Shown in pieces: positions 43,717 through 52,834 of a stretch of 64,000 nt of DNA; positions within the stretch are counted from its first letter, which is position 1; the number at the start of each line of letters is the position of its first letter. A program made the position numbers and the translations under genes. The notes beneath the pieces were generated by a model. That model had not been told where the DNA came from, made no database searches, and saw only the letters and a list, made by a program, of their open reading frames with translations. The DNA comes from Alicyclobacillus herbarius DSM 13609 (GTDB taxonomy: Bacteria > Bacillota > Bacilli > Alicyclobacillales > Alicyclobacillaceae), in the NCBI RefSeq assembly GCF_000430585.1, contig NZ_AUMH01000004.1:62001-126000 (forward strand), read 5' to 3'.

Positions 43717-44703
43717 TCAGAATGTCATGACCTTATGAATTCCGTCGACAATGCGGCCGGCGTCCGGCGAATACCAGTCTTCCAGCTGGAAAAGCGGCGC
43801 CGGTACGTCATAGCTGGCGACACGGGCGACTGGCGCTTCCAGGTCGAGAATGCAGTCCTCGCTGATGCGCGCGGCTAATTCCGCGCCCAACCCGAGATGG
43901 CCCACGGCCTCATGCGCGATGACCGCCCGTCCGGTGCGGGTGACCGATTCGAACACGGTCTCCTCGTCCCAGGGCGACAGCGTGCGCAGGTCGATGACCT
44001 CCACGCTCCAGCCGTAATCCCGCTCTGCCTGCTCGGCCGCCTTTAAGGCGTCGCGCATCGTGCTTCCCCAGCTGATAAGCGTGACGTCATGGCCTTCCCG
44101 CACCACCTCCGCCCGGCCGAGGGGGACGGTGTAGTAGTCGTCCGGAACCTCCTCGCGAAAGGCGCGATAGAGCCGCATCGGTTCCAGGAAGATGACCGGA
44201 TCGTCCGATTCGATGGACGCTAAGAGCAGGCCCTTGGCATCGTATGGGCGGGACGGGCTGACCACCACAAGCCCCGGGGTGTGGGCAAAGAACGTCTCCG
44301 TACTGTCCGAGTGCAGTTCCGGTGCCCGGTTGCGTCCGCCATACGGCACGCGGACCACCAACGGTGCGCTATAGCGGCCGCGAGAGCGCATGCGAATACG
44401 GGCGATGTGGGAGACGACCTGTTCGTACCCTGGGTAAATGAACGCCATAAACTGAATCTCTGGCACCGGCCGCATTCCATTAGCGGCCAGGCCCAGGGAA
44501 GTGCCAAGAATCCCGGCTTCCGCCAGGGGCGTATCGACGACCCGCGCTTCGCCAAACTCCTCAAGCAGCCCTTCGGTCGCGCGGAAGACGCCGCCGTTTT
44601 TGCCGATATCCTCGCCAAGCAGCATCACCCGTTCGTCGCGGCGCATGGCTGTACGCAATCCTTCGTTGATCGCCTGAATCAACGTCCGTGGCTGACTGCT
44701 CAT
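43717..44703 (-). CDS. 2-oxoacid dehydrogenase E1 beta subunit
   Basis: This 328-residue subunit, with E1alpha, decarboxylates a 2-oxoacid using thiamine diphosphate. Motifs include INEGLRTAMRRDERVMLLGEDIGKNGGVF, FMAFIYPGYEQVVSHIAR, RVPYGGRNRAPELHSDSTETFFAHTPGLVVVSPS and DLRTLSPWDEETV. Its HSDSTE-type segment is common to BkdAB and PdhB. The ATG overlaps the E1alpha stop by ATGA. The complex's E3 (dihydrolipoamide dehydrogenase) gene is not in the window. Confidence 0.94.
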   Translation of the reverse strand: MSSQPRTLIQAINEGLRTAMRRDERVMLLGEDIGKNGGVFRATEGLLEEFGEARVVDTPLAEAGILGTSLGLAANGMRPVPEIQFMAFIYPGYEQVVSHIARIRMRSRGRYSAPLVVRVPYGGRNRAPELHSDSTETFFAHTPGLVVVSPSRPYDAKGLLLASIESDDPVIFLEPMRLYRAFREEVPDDYYTVPLGRAEVVREGHDVTLISWGSTMRDALKAAEQAERDYGWSVEVIDLRTLSPWDEETVFESVTRTGRAVIAHEAVGHLGLGAELAARISEDCILDLEAPVARVASYDVPAPLFQLEDWYSPDAGRIVDGIHKVMTF

Positions 44704-45764
44704 GCGTTCGCCTCCTCGCGCTCCGCCAGCCGCCTGCGCAGTTCATCCCGTTGCCGGCGCAGCTGCGGGGTCAACTCTTTGTACACGTGCTCAAACAAAT
44801 CATCCGGGTTGGGCGGCGGAGCTGCCTCCATCGCCCGGATGGCGCTGACAATCTCCTGATTGACACGTTCTTCTAGGGCCTTCTGTTGAGCATCATCCCA
44901 GAGACCCCAATTTTCCAGCCGGCGGCGGTGACGCACGATGGCATCACGCTCGCGCCAGGCCTCGGCCTCCTCTTGGGAGCGGTACTTGGACGGATCGTCC
45001 GAAGTGGTGTGCGGCCCATAGCGATAGGTGAGCGCCTCAATCAGGGTCGCACCCCCGCCCTGGCGCGCCTTCTCCAGCGCGTCCTTGACCGCCTTGTACA
45101 CGGCAATCGCGTCGCCGCCGTCCACGCGGATGCCTTCCACCCCATACGCCTCGGCCTTTTGGGCAATCGTTTCGCTTGCCGTCTGGCGCGTGTACGGGAC
45201 ACTGATGGCATACTGATTGTTTTCACAGAGAAAGATGACGGGCAGCCGGAATACGCCGGCGAAATTCAGCGCTTCATGGAAATCGCCTTCTGAAGTGGCC
45301 CCGTCACCGAAAAAGGCCAGCGCCACCTCGTCTAAACCACGCAGCTGAGCCGCCCAGGCAACCCCGGCCGCGTGCGGGAGCTGAGTGGCAATCGGCACGC
45401 AGATGGGAAACACCTTCACCCCTTCCGGGATATACAGGCCCTCCGGGCGCCCGTTCCAATAAAGCAAAAGCTGCTCCATTGGCACCCCATGCACAAGCAT
45501 GGCACCCGTGTCACGGTAGGTCGGAAACACCCAGTCCTGCTTTCGCAGCGCCAGGGTGCTGGCCACCTGACAGGCCTCATGGCCCTCCACCGGTGGATAG
45601 GTGCCAATTCGCCCGCTGCGCTGGAGTGCCACCAAGCGACGGTCAAACTGACGAACCCATACCATTTGCTCATACATGCGCACGAGCAGGGCGTCATCAA
45701 TTCCGGTCGGTTTTGGCTCATCGGCCGCCGCGACCGGATGAATCACGTAGGACACATTCATCAT
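44700..45764 (-). CDS. 2-oxoacid dehydrogenase E1 alpha subunit
   Basis: This 354-residue thiamine diphosphate subunit has the binding fold GDGATSEGDFHEALNFAGVFRLPVIFLCENNQYAIS and the phosphorylation-loop-like RYGPHTTSDDPSKYR. The N-terminus MYEQMVWVRQFDRRLVALQRSGRIGTYPPVEGHEA is family-typical. The start is placed at the first ATG of the pair after GGAAGGG; a GTG six bases later has better SD spacing and is an alternative. It lies 82 bases after the amino acid dehydrogenase gene, consistent with joint branched-chain catabolism (deamination, then oxidative decarboxylation). Confidence 0.93.
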   Translation of the reverse strand: MMNVSYVIHPVAAADEPKPTGIDDALLVRMYEQMVWVRQFDRRLVALQRSGRIGTYPPVEGHEACQVASTLALRKQDWVFPTYRDTGAMLVHGVPMEQLLLYWNGRPEGLYIPEGVKVFPICVPIATQLPHAAGVAWAAQLRGLDEVALAFFGDGATSEGDFHEALNFAGVFRLPVIFLCENNQYAISVPYTRQTASETIAQKAEAYGVEGIRVDGGDAIAVYKAVKDALEKARQGGGATLIEALTYRYGPHTTSDDPSKYRSQEEAEAWRERDAIVRHRRRLENWGLWDDAQQKALEERVNQEIVSAIRAMEAAPPPNPDDLFEHVYKELTPQLRRQRDELRRRLAEREEANA

Positions 45765-45846
45765 CCCTTCCAGAGGTGGTCCAAAGCGGGCAGAGGCAGT
45801 CCGGACGCGCAATCGTCATCCGCTTTGGACAGATACAGAATCGATA

Positions 45847-46917
45847 CTACGCGTAGATCGTTTTCAAATCGGCCACCGTCTTCAGCCGCGTCTCGACCCA
45901 CTGATTGGCCGCCACGCTCGTCGGCAGGTCGTGCTCCTCCGCATACGCGTAAATCTGCAAAAGCGTATCGTACAACCCCATGGTTTTGCTCTGCACCCGG
46001 TCTGGGTTAGCACCTAACAGTTCGTCGGCGACCTGTATCAGGCCACCGGCGTTGACCAGGTAGTCTGGGGCGTAGAGAATCCCCCGTTCCTTGAGCATCC
46101 ATCCGTGCCGGTCTTCATCAAGCAGCTGATTGTTGGCCGATCCGACGATTCCCCGGCACCGCAGTTTGGGAATGGTGACATCGTTGAACACGGCGCCCAG
46201 CGCGCACGGAACCAGGATGTCGCACTCGGCAAACAAGATCTCTTCTGGCGTCAGCGGCGCGGCCGACGGCACCTCTGTGCGCACGTGCTCTACATTGCCT
46301 GGGACTACATCGGCCACCAACAGCCGCGCTCCCTCTGCGGCCAGGGACTGCGCCACCTTGGCGCCGACCTTACCGAGCCCCTGAATCGCAAACGTCCGCC
46401 CAGCAAGTCCCGTACTCCCCCATAATTTCCACGCCGTGGCGCGAATTCCCTGCATGACGCCAAGCGCCGTCGGCACGGACGAATCCCCGCTGCCACCGTA
46501 CTCCTTCGGTACCCCGACAATGTAGGGTGTCTCGCGCTTGGCATGGACGAAATCCTGCGGGTACGTGCCCACGTCCGTCCCGGTGTAAAAGCGCCCTTTC
46601 AGGCCGTCAACAAAACGCCCCAGAGCACGGAACATCTCGGGGGACTTGTCCGTATCCGGGTTGCCCCATAGAACACACTTGCCGCCGCCGTTGTCGACAT
46701 CGGCAATCGCGCACTTGTAGGTCATCCCTCGCGAGAGGCGCAGGACATCCGTCAGCATCTCTTCCTCACTGGCATACGGACGCATTCGGCACCCCCCGAG
46801 TGCAGGGCCCACCGTGGTGTCGTGAATGGCAATGATGCCTTTCAGCCGAGTGGCCTTATGCTGAAAGAAAATCACCTGCTCATGACCATACTTTGCCATT
46901 TCTTCAAAGATGCCCAC
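45847..46917 (-). CDS. Leucine/phenylalanine-type amino acid dehydrogenase
   Basis: This NAD-dependent enzyme of the Glu/Leu/Phe/Val dehydrogenase superfamily has 356 residues. The N-terminal domain has GPALGGCRMRPYASEEEMLTDVLRLSRGMTYKCA (catalytic Lys) and NGGGKCVLWG. The Rossmann domain has FAIQGLGKVGAKVAQSLAAEGARLLVADV and NNQLLDEDRH. Size matches leucine or phenylalanine dehydrogenase. The glycine-loop neighbours DVDNGGGKCVLWG differ from the classical LNLGGGKTVI, so substrate preference is uncertain. The GTG start has GGAGGAG 9 bases upstream. Placement before E1/E2 supports a role supplying branched-chain 2-oxoacids. Confidence 0.9.
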   Translation of the reverse strand: MGIFEEMAKYGHEQVIFFQHKATRLKGIIAIHDTTVGPALGGCRMRPYASEEEMLTDVLRLSRGMTYKCAIADVDNGGGKCVLWGNPDTDKSPEMFRALGRFVDGLKGRFYTGTDVGTYPQDFVHAKRETPYIVGVPKEYGGSGDSSVPTALGVMQGIRATAWKLWGSTGLAGRTFAIQGLGKVGAKVAQSLAAEGARLLVADVVPGNVEHVRTEVPSAAPLTPEEILFAECDILVPCALGAVFNDVTIPKLRCRGIVGSANNQLLDEDRHGWMLKERGILYAPDYLVNAGGLIQVADELLGANPDRVQSKTMGLYDTLLQIYAYAEEHDLPTSVAANQWVETRLKTVADLKTIYA

Positions 46918-47118
46918 GTTCCAGTCTCCTCCAATTCACCGCCGGACAAACCTGCTCCGGCCGCGCCGACCCCCGCCGGTTTGCCTGGGGCGCTCCCTGG
47001 GCCATTCACCGGCGGCACATGTCTGATATGATGAACAACCGGAAGCCGGTTCGCAACGTAACAAGCGGTTGCTCGCCTCAGTCGGATGGCCTTTCGCCCT
47101 CGCCGCCTTGGCCTTTGT

Positions 47119-48327
47119 TTAGATTTGCAGGTTCTCCCAGACCGTAGCCACGCCTTGCCCAACGCCCACGCAAAGGGTCGTCAATCCGTAACGCCCCCCA
47201 CTGCGCCCGAACTGATACATCAGCGTGGTCACCAAGCGCGCCCCACTCGCCCCCAGGGGGTGGCCGAGGGCGATGGCCCCGCCGTTCGGGTTGACCTTGG
47301 CCTCATCCAGGCCCAGCAGCTGGATGCATGCGAGCGACTGCGCGGCAAACGCCTCGTTGATCTCAATCACGTCCAAATCAGCCACCGACAGTCCCGCCCG
47401 CGCTAACGCCTTGTGCGTCGACGGAACCGGCCCCAGACCCATGTAGGCCGGATCGACCCCAGCCACGGCCGACGTCACATAGCGCAGGCGCGGCCGCAGG
47501 CCCAATTCCCGCGCGACGTCGGCGGACATGATGAGAACAGCGGCAGCACCGTCGTTAATCCCAGAACTATTGCCCGCGGTGACGGTTCCCCCGTCGCGAA
47601 AGGCCGGCCGCAGGCGCGCCAGTTGCTCAAGGGTACAGTCCGGGCGCGGGTGCTCGTCCATCTCGAAGAGGGTAACTTCCCCTTTGCGACCCGTCGGCAC
47701 GAGAACCGGGACGATTTCTTCGGCAAACCATCCCTGCGCCTGGGCGCGCCCCGCCCGCTGTTGGCTGGTGAGGGCAAACTGGTCCTGCTGCTCCCGAGTA
47801 ATCCCGTATTTCTCGGCCACATTCTCGGCCGTCTCGCCCATGCTGTAGGGGTAGTGCATAGCGGCCAGCTTCGGATTGACCATGCGCCAGCCGAGGGTGG
47901 TGTCGAACAGAGTCTGATTGCCGCGTGGATAGGCTTCGTCCGGTTTCGGGAGCACCAACGGCGCCCGCGTCATGCTCTCGACGCCGCCGGCGATAAACAC
48001 ATCGCCTTCCCCAAGCAAAATCGCCCGCGCCGCCTGATTGATGGCCTCCAGGCCGGAGGCGCACAGTCGATTGACGGTAACCCCCGGCACCTCCACCGGA
48101 AGTTCGGCTAAAAGGGCGGCCATCCGGGCCACGTTCCGGTTGTCCTCACCGGCCTGGTTGGCACAACCCAAATACACGTCTTCAATGCGTGCAGGGTCCA
48201 AGCCGTTTCGTTCCACCAGTGTCCGTATCACAAGCGCCGCCAGGTCATCCGGTCGCACCGACCGTAGCGCACCCCGTTGTCGCCCAAAGGGCGTCCGCAC
48301 CGCGTCGACAATTACAGCCTCTCGCAT
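47119..48327 (-). CDS. Thiolase (acetyl-CoA acyltransferase, PaaJ/PcaF-like)
   Basis: This 402-residue thiolase cleaves 3-oxoacyl-CoA with CoA. Active-site residues are visible: the nucleophilic Cys in [10 protein letters not shown] (about 88), the His in [16 protein letters not shown] and the second Cys in [19 protein letters not shown]-type residues (here [10 protein letters not shown]) complete the set. The opening [34 protein letters not shown] resembles beta-ketoadipyl-CoA thiolases, as expected from the PaaG/PaaK neighbours, but ordinary acetoacetyl-CoA thiolase is possible. AGGAGG lies 10 bases before the ATG. Confidence 0.88.
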   Translation of the reverse strand: MREAVIVDAVRTPFGRQRGALRSVRPDDLAALVIRTLVERNGLDPARIEDVYLGCANQAGEDNRNVARMAALLAELPVEVPGVTVNRLCASGLEAINQAARAILLGEGDVFIAGGVESMTRAPLVLPKPDEAYPRGNQTLFDTTLGWRMVNPKLAAMHYPYSMGETAENVAEKYGITREQQDQFALTSQQRAGRAQAQGWFAEEIVPVLVPTGRKGEVTLFEMDEHPRPDCTLEQLARLRPAFRDGGTVTAGNSSGINDGAAAVLIMSADVARELGLRPRLRYVTSAVAGVDPAYMGLGPVPSTHKALARAGLSVADLDVIEINEAFAAQSLACIQLLGLDEAKVNPNGGAIALGHPLGASGARLVTTLMYQFGRSGGRYGLTTLCVGVGQGVATVWENLQI

Positions 48328-48703
48328 GCTCTGTATGCCTCCTGTCTCTCATGATGCCTTGCCTTAGCGACCGCCGTCGTGGACTGTTGAGAGCAAACTG
48401 GCGCCTGTCCTAAGCCGCCTGATTTTTGCAAGCGTTTTCAAGACGATCCGCATGTTTTCTTGCCGCCTGAATTTGGCGGTGATTTTCATCCCGTTCGCGG
48501 GGCGGCGAGACCGCCGCCCACGCCTCGTTCACCTCTTGACCCCCAATCCCCGGTCTAATCGAAACCGAGGTTTCTCTCTATTCTCATCCTCCGACCGATG
48601 CTCCGATGTCCAGATGCACATTCGAGATACAATAAAAGTACATTCGACATTCAAGAGGGAATTCCTTGTTTTCAAAGAAAGCCTAGACGCCCGCGCGGTA
48701 GGG
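48328..48703. other. Gene-free stretch with hairpins
   Basis: No gene is seen in this 376-base gap. It holds two hairpins: CCGCC and GGCGG across TGAATTT near 48463-48479, and GGGCGGCG with CGCCGCCC around AGAC near 48501-48520. Neither has a clear T-run on the minus strand. A repeated octamer TCGAATGT on the minus strand occurs twice near 48620-48650, and a weak TTGAAT/TTGTAT promoter-like pair lies nearby. Confidence 0.35.
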
Positions 48704-49486
48704 TCACTGACCGCGATACTGCGGACGGCGTTTCTCCAGGAACGCCTGCACCCCTTCACGAAAATCGTCGGTATGGCCGGCCTCATTCTGCAGCTCAGCC
48801 TCCCGTTCCAATGCCTCGGGAAGGGTTGCCGACGCGTTGGCAAACAGAGCCTGCTTGGTCAAACGATAAGCCACAGTCGGCCCCTCGGCCAGGTGACGGG
48901 CGAACGCCATGCTTTCTTCCAGCAGCTTCTCCGGTTCATAGACGTGGTTGACAATCCCCAATGAATAGGCGGTCTCGGCAGAAATGACTTCACCCGTCCA
49001 GGCCAGTTCTAAGGCCCGTCCGATGCCGACCAGGCGCGGCAAAAAGTAGCTCGCCCCGGAGTCGGGCACCAGCCCTATCTTGTTGAAGGCCAAAGTAAAC
49101 TTGGCGTTGACGGCCGCAAAGCGTAGGTCACAGGCAAGCGCCAGAGAAAATCCGGCCCCCGCCGCCGTCCCGCTGATGGCCGCCAGCGACGGCACACGCA
49201 GCCCATGCAGACGAGTAATCAGCAGATTGTACCGCTCACGCACCGTGTCCCCGAGTGCCGCTCCAGATTGAATCGCGGCTCCTTCGGAAAGGTCCTGACC
49301 GCTGCAAAAGCCCCGCCCTTCCCCAGTCAATACCAGCGCCCGCACATTCAAATCCGCGTCAACCTGCTTGAGGGCGTCATACAGTTCCTCCCCCATCTGC
49401 TGATTGATGGCATTCATGACTTCTGGACGGTTGAGCGTAATCCGCGCGACACCGTCCTCCACCTGATAACGAATGGTCTCGTACAA
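48704..49486 (-). CDS. Enoyl-CoA hydratase/isomerase, PaaG-like
   Basis: This 260-residue crotonase-fold protein is most like 1,2-epoxyphenylacetyl-CoA isomerase. The oxyanion-hole segments are ITLNRPEVMNAINQQMG with GRGFCSGQDLSEG, and AAISGTAAGAGFSLALACDLRFA. The LVPDSGASYFLPRLVG stretch carries an Asp where classical hydratases have Glu/Gly, a PaaG trait. It ends in EKRRPQYRGQ. Translation begins at TTG directly after the TAA of the EthD gene, with GAGGTG as SD, so the two are tightly coupled. Confidence 0.88.
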   Translation of the reverse strand: MYETIRYQVEDGVARITLNRPEVMNAINQQMGEELYDALKQVDADLNVRALVLTGEGRGFCSGQDLSEGAAIQSGAALGDTVRERYNLLITRLHGLRVPSLAAISGTAAGAGFSLALACDLRFAAVNAKFTLAFNKIGLVPDSGASYFLPRLVGIGRALELAWTGEVISAETAYSLGIVNHVYEPEKLLEESMAFARHLAEGPTVAYRLTKQALFANASATLPEALEREAELQNEAGHTDDFREGVQAFLEKRRPQYRGQ

Positions 49487-49798
49487 TTACAACACCTCGC
49501 TCTCGACATCAGCAAAAAAGACCTGTACCAAATCGCCCGCAAACGCTTTCAAGTCTTCCCCGCTCTTGCGCCCGGCCTCGGAATTCATGGCCGATAAGAG
49601 ACTCTCGCGGCTTTCAAAGTACATCTCTGCCATAAGAAAGGGATTTACACTGCCGCCTTTCGGATGGAACATGCGGTTGACCTCCAGCTTGAGCAAGCCC
49701 GGCATCTGCCGGACCAACGGCAGGTGCACCTGTTCGTAATGGGCCATAAACGCCTCCACGTTCGCCGGACGGCGATACAACGCCACCATCTTGACCAT
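49487..49798 (-). CDS. EthD family small protein
   Basis: This 103-residue dimeric ferredoxin-like alpha/beta protein matches the EthD family: VKMVALYRRPANVEAFMAHYEQVHLPLVRQMPGL, then FLMAEMYFESRESLLSAMNS and a final hydrophobic strand. EthD-type proteins occur in aromatic and ether degradation clusters with unclear roles. The ATG at 49798 has GAGAGG 8 bases upstream. It lies between the thioesterase and PaaG-like genes and abuts the latter with no gap. Confidence 0.85.
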   Translation of the reverse strand: MVKMVALYRRPANVEAFMAHYEQVHLPLVRQMPGLLKLEVNRMFHPKGGSVNPFLMAEMYFESRESLLSAMNSEAGRKSGEDLKAFAGDLVQVFFADVESEVL

Positions 49799-49861
49799 GT
49801 GTTTCACCTCTCTTGCCAATCGGCGTGTTGCCCACGAGCTCCCGCCACCAACGAGTCCTTG

Positions 49862-50311
49862 TCAACGCCGATCGCCAGCCAGCCGCGCCAATGGCCGACC
49901 ATCGGACGTAGGCTCGGCCGGCCAACAGTCCGGATAACGCCGATGCAGCATCTCCCTGTGCACAACCCGCTGTTCCACCACACCGTCTCCCAGCAAGGTA
50001 TCTCCGCGCCAAACCTGTACAGCGCACACAACCCTGCTTCCCTCATACGTTGTGCAGACAGCGCGAGCGCGAATCGCGGCGCCGACCGGCGCCGGGTGCA
50101 GGTGCCGGACCTGTACCCCAGCGCCGATGCCCTCTTCATCCGCCTCTAAGTAAGGCAAAATCACGCGGCGGGCAGCCCATTCCATGTGGTACACCATAGC
50201 GGCCGTACCGTATACTTCGTGGATGACGTGTGAACCAAAACGCGCCCGCATGGATTCTGCCACGGTGTCCTCGACAACCGCCTCCACACCAACACCAAAC
50301 CCTTCCCGCAT
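49862..50311 (-). CDS. FlK-like hotdog thioesterase
   Basis: This 149-residue hotdog-fold protein resembles the fluoroacetyl-CoA thioesterase FlK. The Thr-Glu-His triad of FlK can be matched to Thr in VYGTAAMVYHMEWAARR, Glu in the same helix and His in VQVRHLHPAPVG. VEQRVVHREMLHRR closes the fold. GGAGG lies 7 bases before the ATG. In a phenylacetate-type cluster it may clear toxic or dead-end CoA thioesters, a role played by PaaI in proteobacteria; this is inference. It lies 30 bases after paaK. Confidence 0.8.
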   Translation of the reverse strand: MREGFGVGVEAVVEDTVAESMRARFGSHVIHEVYGTAAMVYHMEWAARRVILPYLEADEEGIGAGVQVRHLHPAPVGAAIRARAVCTTYEGSRVVCAVQVWRGDTLLGDGVVEQRVVHREMLHRRYPDCWPAEPTSDGRPLARLAGDRR

Positions 50312-50341
50312 CGAACGACCTCCTTCAACCACAGGCTCCGT

Positions 50342-51655
50342 TTATGACTGCAGCTGCCGTTTGTCAATCACGCGCACAGCCTTGCCTTCGCTGCGCGGGA
50401 GCTCGCCCGGCGCATGGATGCGCACGTCCGCCGACAAGCCGGTTCGCTGACGCAGCCGTGCCGTAATGTGGCCGCCCAAGTTGGCGATCCGCTCCTCACT
50501 TCCCGCCAGTTCCGAAGCTGCCTTCTGGCTCAATTCAACGTGGACTTCCATGACGTCAAGAGCCCCTCTGCGGCTTAGGACAATCTGGTAGTGGGGGGCC
50601 AACTCCACAACCTCCAACAATTCCGCTTCAATCTCCTGCGGGAATACGTTGACTCCACGGACGATGAGCATATCGTCGACCCGGCCCTTGATGCGCGTCA
50701 TCCGGCGGTGCGTCCGTCCGCAGCTGCACGGTTCGGCGATGATGGCCGCTAAATCACCCGTGCGGTAGCGGACAATCGGAAAAGCTTCCTTACTCAGGGA
50801 TGTAAAAGTCAACTCGCCCAATTCGCCGTCCGGCACCGGTTCATGGGTGGTCGGATCGAGCACTTCCACCAGGAAGTGATCCTCCCAAATGTGCAGGCCG
50901 TGCTTCTCTTCCCGGCATTCCATGGCCACGCCCGGACCCATGACCTCGCTCAGTCCGTAGATGTCGACGGCATCAATGCCCAACATCTCCTCCAACTGCC
51001 TGCGCATGCCTTCACTCCACGGCTCGGCTCCGAAAATCCCATAGCGCAGAGAGAGCGCCGACTTGTCAATGCCTTTGCGCTGCATGACTTCGGCGATGTG
51101 CAATGCGTACGACGGCGTACAGCTGAGGCCGTTGGCGGCAAAGTCAATCAACAGTTCCACTTGCCTATCGGTCATTCCTCCAGACGCGGGCACAACGGTG
51201 ACGCCCAGCCGCTCGGCCCCGCCGTGCAGCCCCAATCCGCCCGTGAACAGTCCATACCCGTACGCGTTGTGCAGAACATCCCCTGGCCGACCACCCGCAC
51301 AGGCGATGGAGCGAGCCACGACTTCCGCCCACACCTCGAGGTCATTGCGGGTGTACCCGACCACCGTCGCTTTCCCCTTGGTACCGGACGACGCATGCAG
51401 GCGCGCCAGTTTTTCCCGCGGCACTGCGAACATGCCGAACGGGTACGTTTCGCGCAGGTCTCGCTTGTATGTAAACGGAAACTTCGTCAAATCCGTCAGC
51501 CGCTGCAGGTCTTCGGGCTTCACGCCCGCCTCGTCAAACCGTTGTTGATACAACGGAACCCGCTCATAGACGCGATAGAGCGTGCGTTTCAGCCGTTCCA
51601 ACTGTAGCCGCTCCAACTCGTCGCGGCGCATAGTCTCGAGCGCTTCGTTGAACAT
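50342..51655 (-). CDS. paaK: Phenylacetate-CoA ligase
   Basis: This ANL-superfamily enzyme makes phenylacetyl-CoA from phenylacetate, ATP and CoA. The 437-residue protein has the PaaK N-terminus (LKRTLYRVYERVPLYQQRFDEAG), the AMP-binding loop HASSGTKGKATVVGYT and GIFGAEPWSEGMRRQLEEMLGIDAVDIYGLSEVMGPGVAMEC. RYRTGDLAAII and the hinge GRVDDMLIVRGVNVFPQEIE follow. An ATG follows a TTG directly, and either could start the gene after GGAGAGG. It is the first gene of the paa-like set read toward the thiolase. Confidence 0.94.
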   Translation of the reverse strand: MFNEALETMRRDELERLQLERLKRTLYRVYERVPLYQQRFDEAGVKPEDLQRLTDLTKFPFTYKRDLRETYPFGMFAVPREKLARLHASSGTKGKATVVGYTRNDLEVWAEVVARSIACAGGRPGDVLHNAYGYGLFTGGLGLHGGAERLGVTVVPASGGMTDRQVELLIDFAANGLSCTPSYALHIAEVMQRKGIDKSALSLRYGIFGAEPWSEGMRRQLEEMLGIDAVDIYGLSEVMGPGVAMECREEKHGLHIWEDHFLVEVLDPTTHEPVPDGELGELTFTSLSKEAFPIVRYRTGDLAAIIAEPCSCGRTHRRMTRIKGRVDDMLIVRGVNVFPQEIEAELLEVVELAPHYQIVLSRRGALDVMEVHVELSQKAASELAGSEERIANLGGHITARLRQRTGLSADVRIHAPGELPRSEGKAVRVIDKRQLQS

Positions 51656-51817
51656 CAAACGACATCCTCTCCCCCTAAGGTCCAGCCCGGATTCCCCCGA
51701 CGGCCGCCTCCCATTCTACCGCAAACTGAATCCCTTGCCGAAAAACGCTTGTCCGGTCACCCTCTCCAAGAGGTATTGTAGCCCCCTAAATCTGCTCTTC
51801 TTGCCCGTCCGTATCCC

Positions 51818-52003
51818 TTAGCGATGGAGCGACTCGACGACCTGTTCCAAATGCCGTACCTCATCGAGACGGGCCCTCAGCTGCAGCCGCGTTTTTTCGT
51901 CCGCCCGTTCCAATTCCTCGGTCAGCACCTTACGACGCCGCTCCAGACTGCGCAGAATTTGCCGCACGGCGTCTTTGTAACCGATTTCTTCCTCTGTCGA
52001 CAC
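51818..52003 (-). CDS. Small coiled-coil protein, hypothetical
   Basis: This 61-residue, highly charged protein is predicted almost wholly helical (DAVRQILRSLERRRKVLTEELERADEKTRLQLRARLDEVRHLEQ) with heptad spacing. The start is GTG with AAGGGGG 9 bases upstream. It lies 25 bases downstream of an XRE regulator gene on the same strand, so it may be the third gene of that small operon. No known family is recognised. Confidence 0.6.
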   Translation of the reverse strand: MSTEEEIGYKDAVRQILRSLERRRKVLTEELERADEKTRLQLRARLDEVRHLEQVVESLHR

Positions 52004-52028
52004 CGCATTTGTCCCCCTTGCTTGGCGT

Positions 52029-52649
52029 TCACAGTGGTCGATCCGATTGTATCACACCTTGTTGGTGCCCAGACGGATGAAGCGCTGCAACTCGCGCACG
52101 CATCCGCCGCTGCCATTCTAAGGCGGCCCCGATGCGACCGCAGGCCAAGGCGGCGAGAAAGTGCACCCGAGCCTCGCTGACAAGGACCCGGGCTACAGCC
52201 CGTTTGGTCAAACCGGTCTCCTGCAGACCATATTTCCACGCTTCCGTCAGGAGGCGCTCTGCCTGCCCCGGCTGGCCCGCTAAGGCGTGCACCAGGGCCT
52301 CGTAAACGCGCGTTTCAAACGGCCCGAGCAACCCTTGACCGCGCTTTAAAGCCGCCGCAATCTGTGTCCGCTGCATGCGCACCGCCGCCCTGTACAGGTC
52401 TCGCCGCAAACGCTCTGCCTGGCGCAACCGCGCATACGCGTTTAAGACTTCCTCGGCATCCACTCCGTAACGTGCGCACAGCCAACGAATGGTACGGGGA
52501 CCGGGCATGACGCGCCCGTTTTCGATTTGGCTCAGTTCACTCGTCGTCAGCCGCCCCGCCGCGGCCTCCGCCTGCGTCCATCCAGCCTGTCTGCGCAGCT
52601 GCCGCAGTAGAGTCCCGGGCTGCACCGTTAATCCCGTCCTTCGTCCCAT
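52029..52649 (-). CDS. XRE family regulator with helical C-terminal domain
   Basis: This 206-residue protein has an N-terminal Cro/C1 helix-turn-helix (residues about 12-65, LLRQLRRQAGWTQAEAAAGRLTTSELSQIENGRVMPG). An Arg/Ala-rich helical region of TPR-like character follows (GPFETRVYEALVHALAGQPGQAERLLTEAWKYGL). Its start overlaps the end of the preceding small XRE gene by 22 bases. The target and signal are unknown; in Bacilli such proteins often sense peptides, which is only a suggestion here. Confidence 0.75.
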   Translation of the reverse strand: MGRRTGLTVQPGTLLRQLRRQAGWTQAEAAAGRLTTSELSQIENGRVMPGPRTIRWLCARYGVDAEEVLNAYARLRQAERLRRDLYRAAVRMQRTQIAAALKRGQGLLGPFETRVYEALVHALAGQPGQAERLLTEAWKYGLQETGLTKRAVARVLVSEARVHFLAALACGRIGAALEWQRRMRARVAALHPSGHQQGVIQSDRPL

Positions 52650-52834
52650 AACGCCGTAAGCGGAACCTCCAAAGCCTGCGCAATCCGTTCCAATTTGCTA
52701 AGATTACTCCCGCGCTTGCCCGACTCTACCGCGTACACGTAGCTCACCGACACACCCGCCCGTTTAGCTAACTGACGTACCGTTAATTGCCGTTCCAGGC
52801 GCAGCTTTTTTACCTGGGTTCCGATGCCCAACAT
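52628..52834 (-). CDS. Small XRE family regulator
   Basis: This 68-residue protein is essentially one helix-turn-helix: TQVKKLRLERQLTVRQLAKRAGVSVSYVYAVESGKRGSNLSKLERIAQALEVPL. GGGGGGA precedes the ATG. It overlaps the next XRE gene by 22 bases, so the two are co-translated. A TATAAT-like -10 lies at 52870-52875 on this strand, without a convincing -35. Confidence 0.85.
   Translation of the reverse strand: MLGIGTQVKKLRLERQLTVRQLAKRAGVSVSYVYAVESGKRGSNLSKLERIAQALEVPLTALWDEGRD

Noticed and set aside
46872-47162. A 96-codon frame between the thiolase and the amino acid dehydrogenase.
   Set aside because: It overlaps both genes and the strong SD of the dehydrogenase; its residues are Arg/Gly/Pro-rich without pattern.
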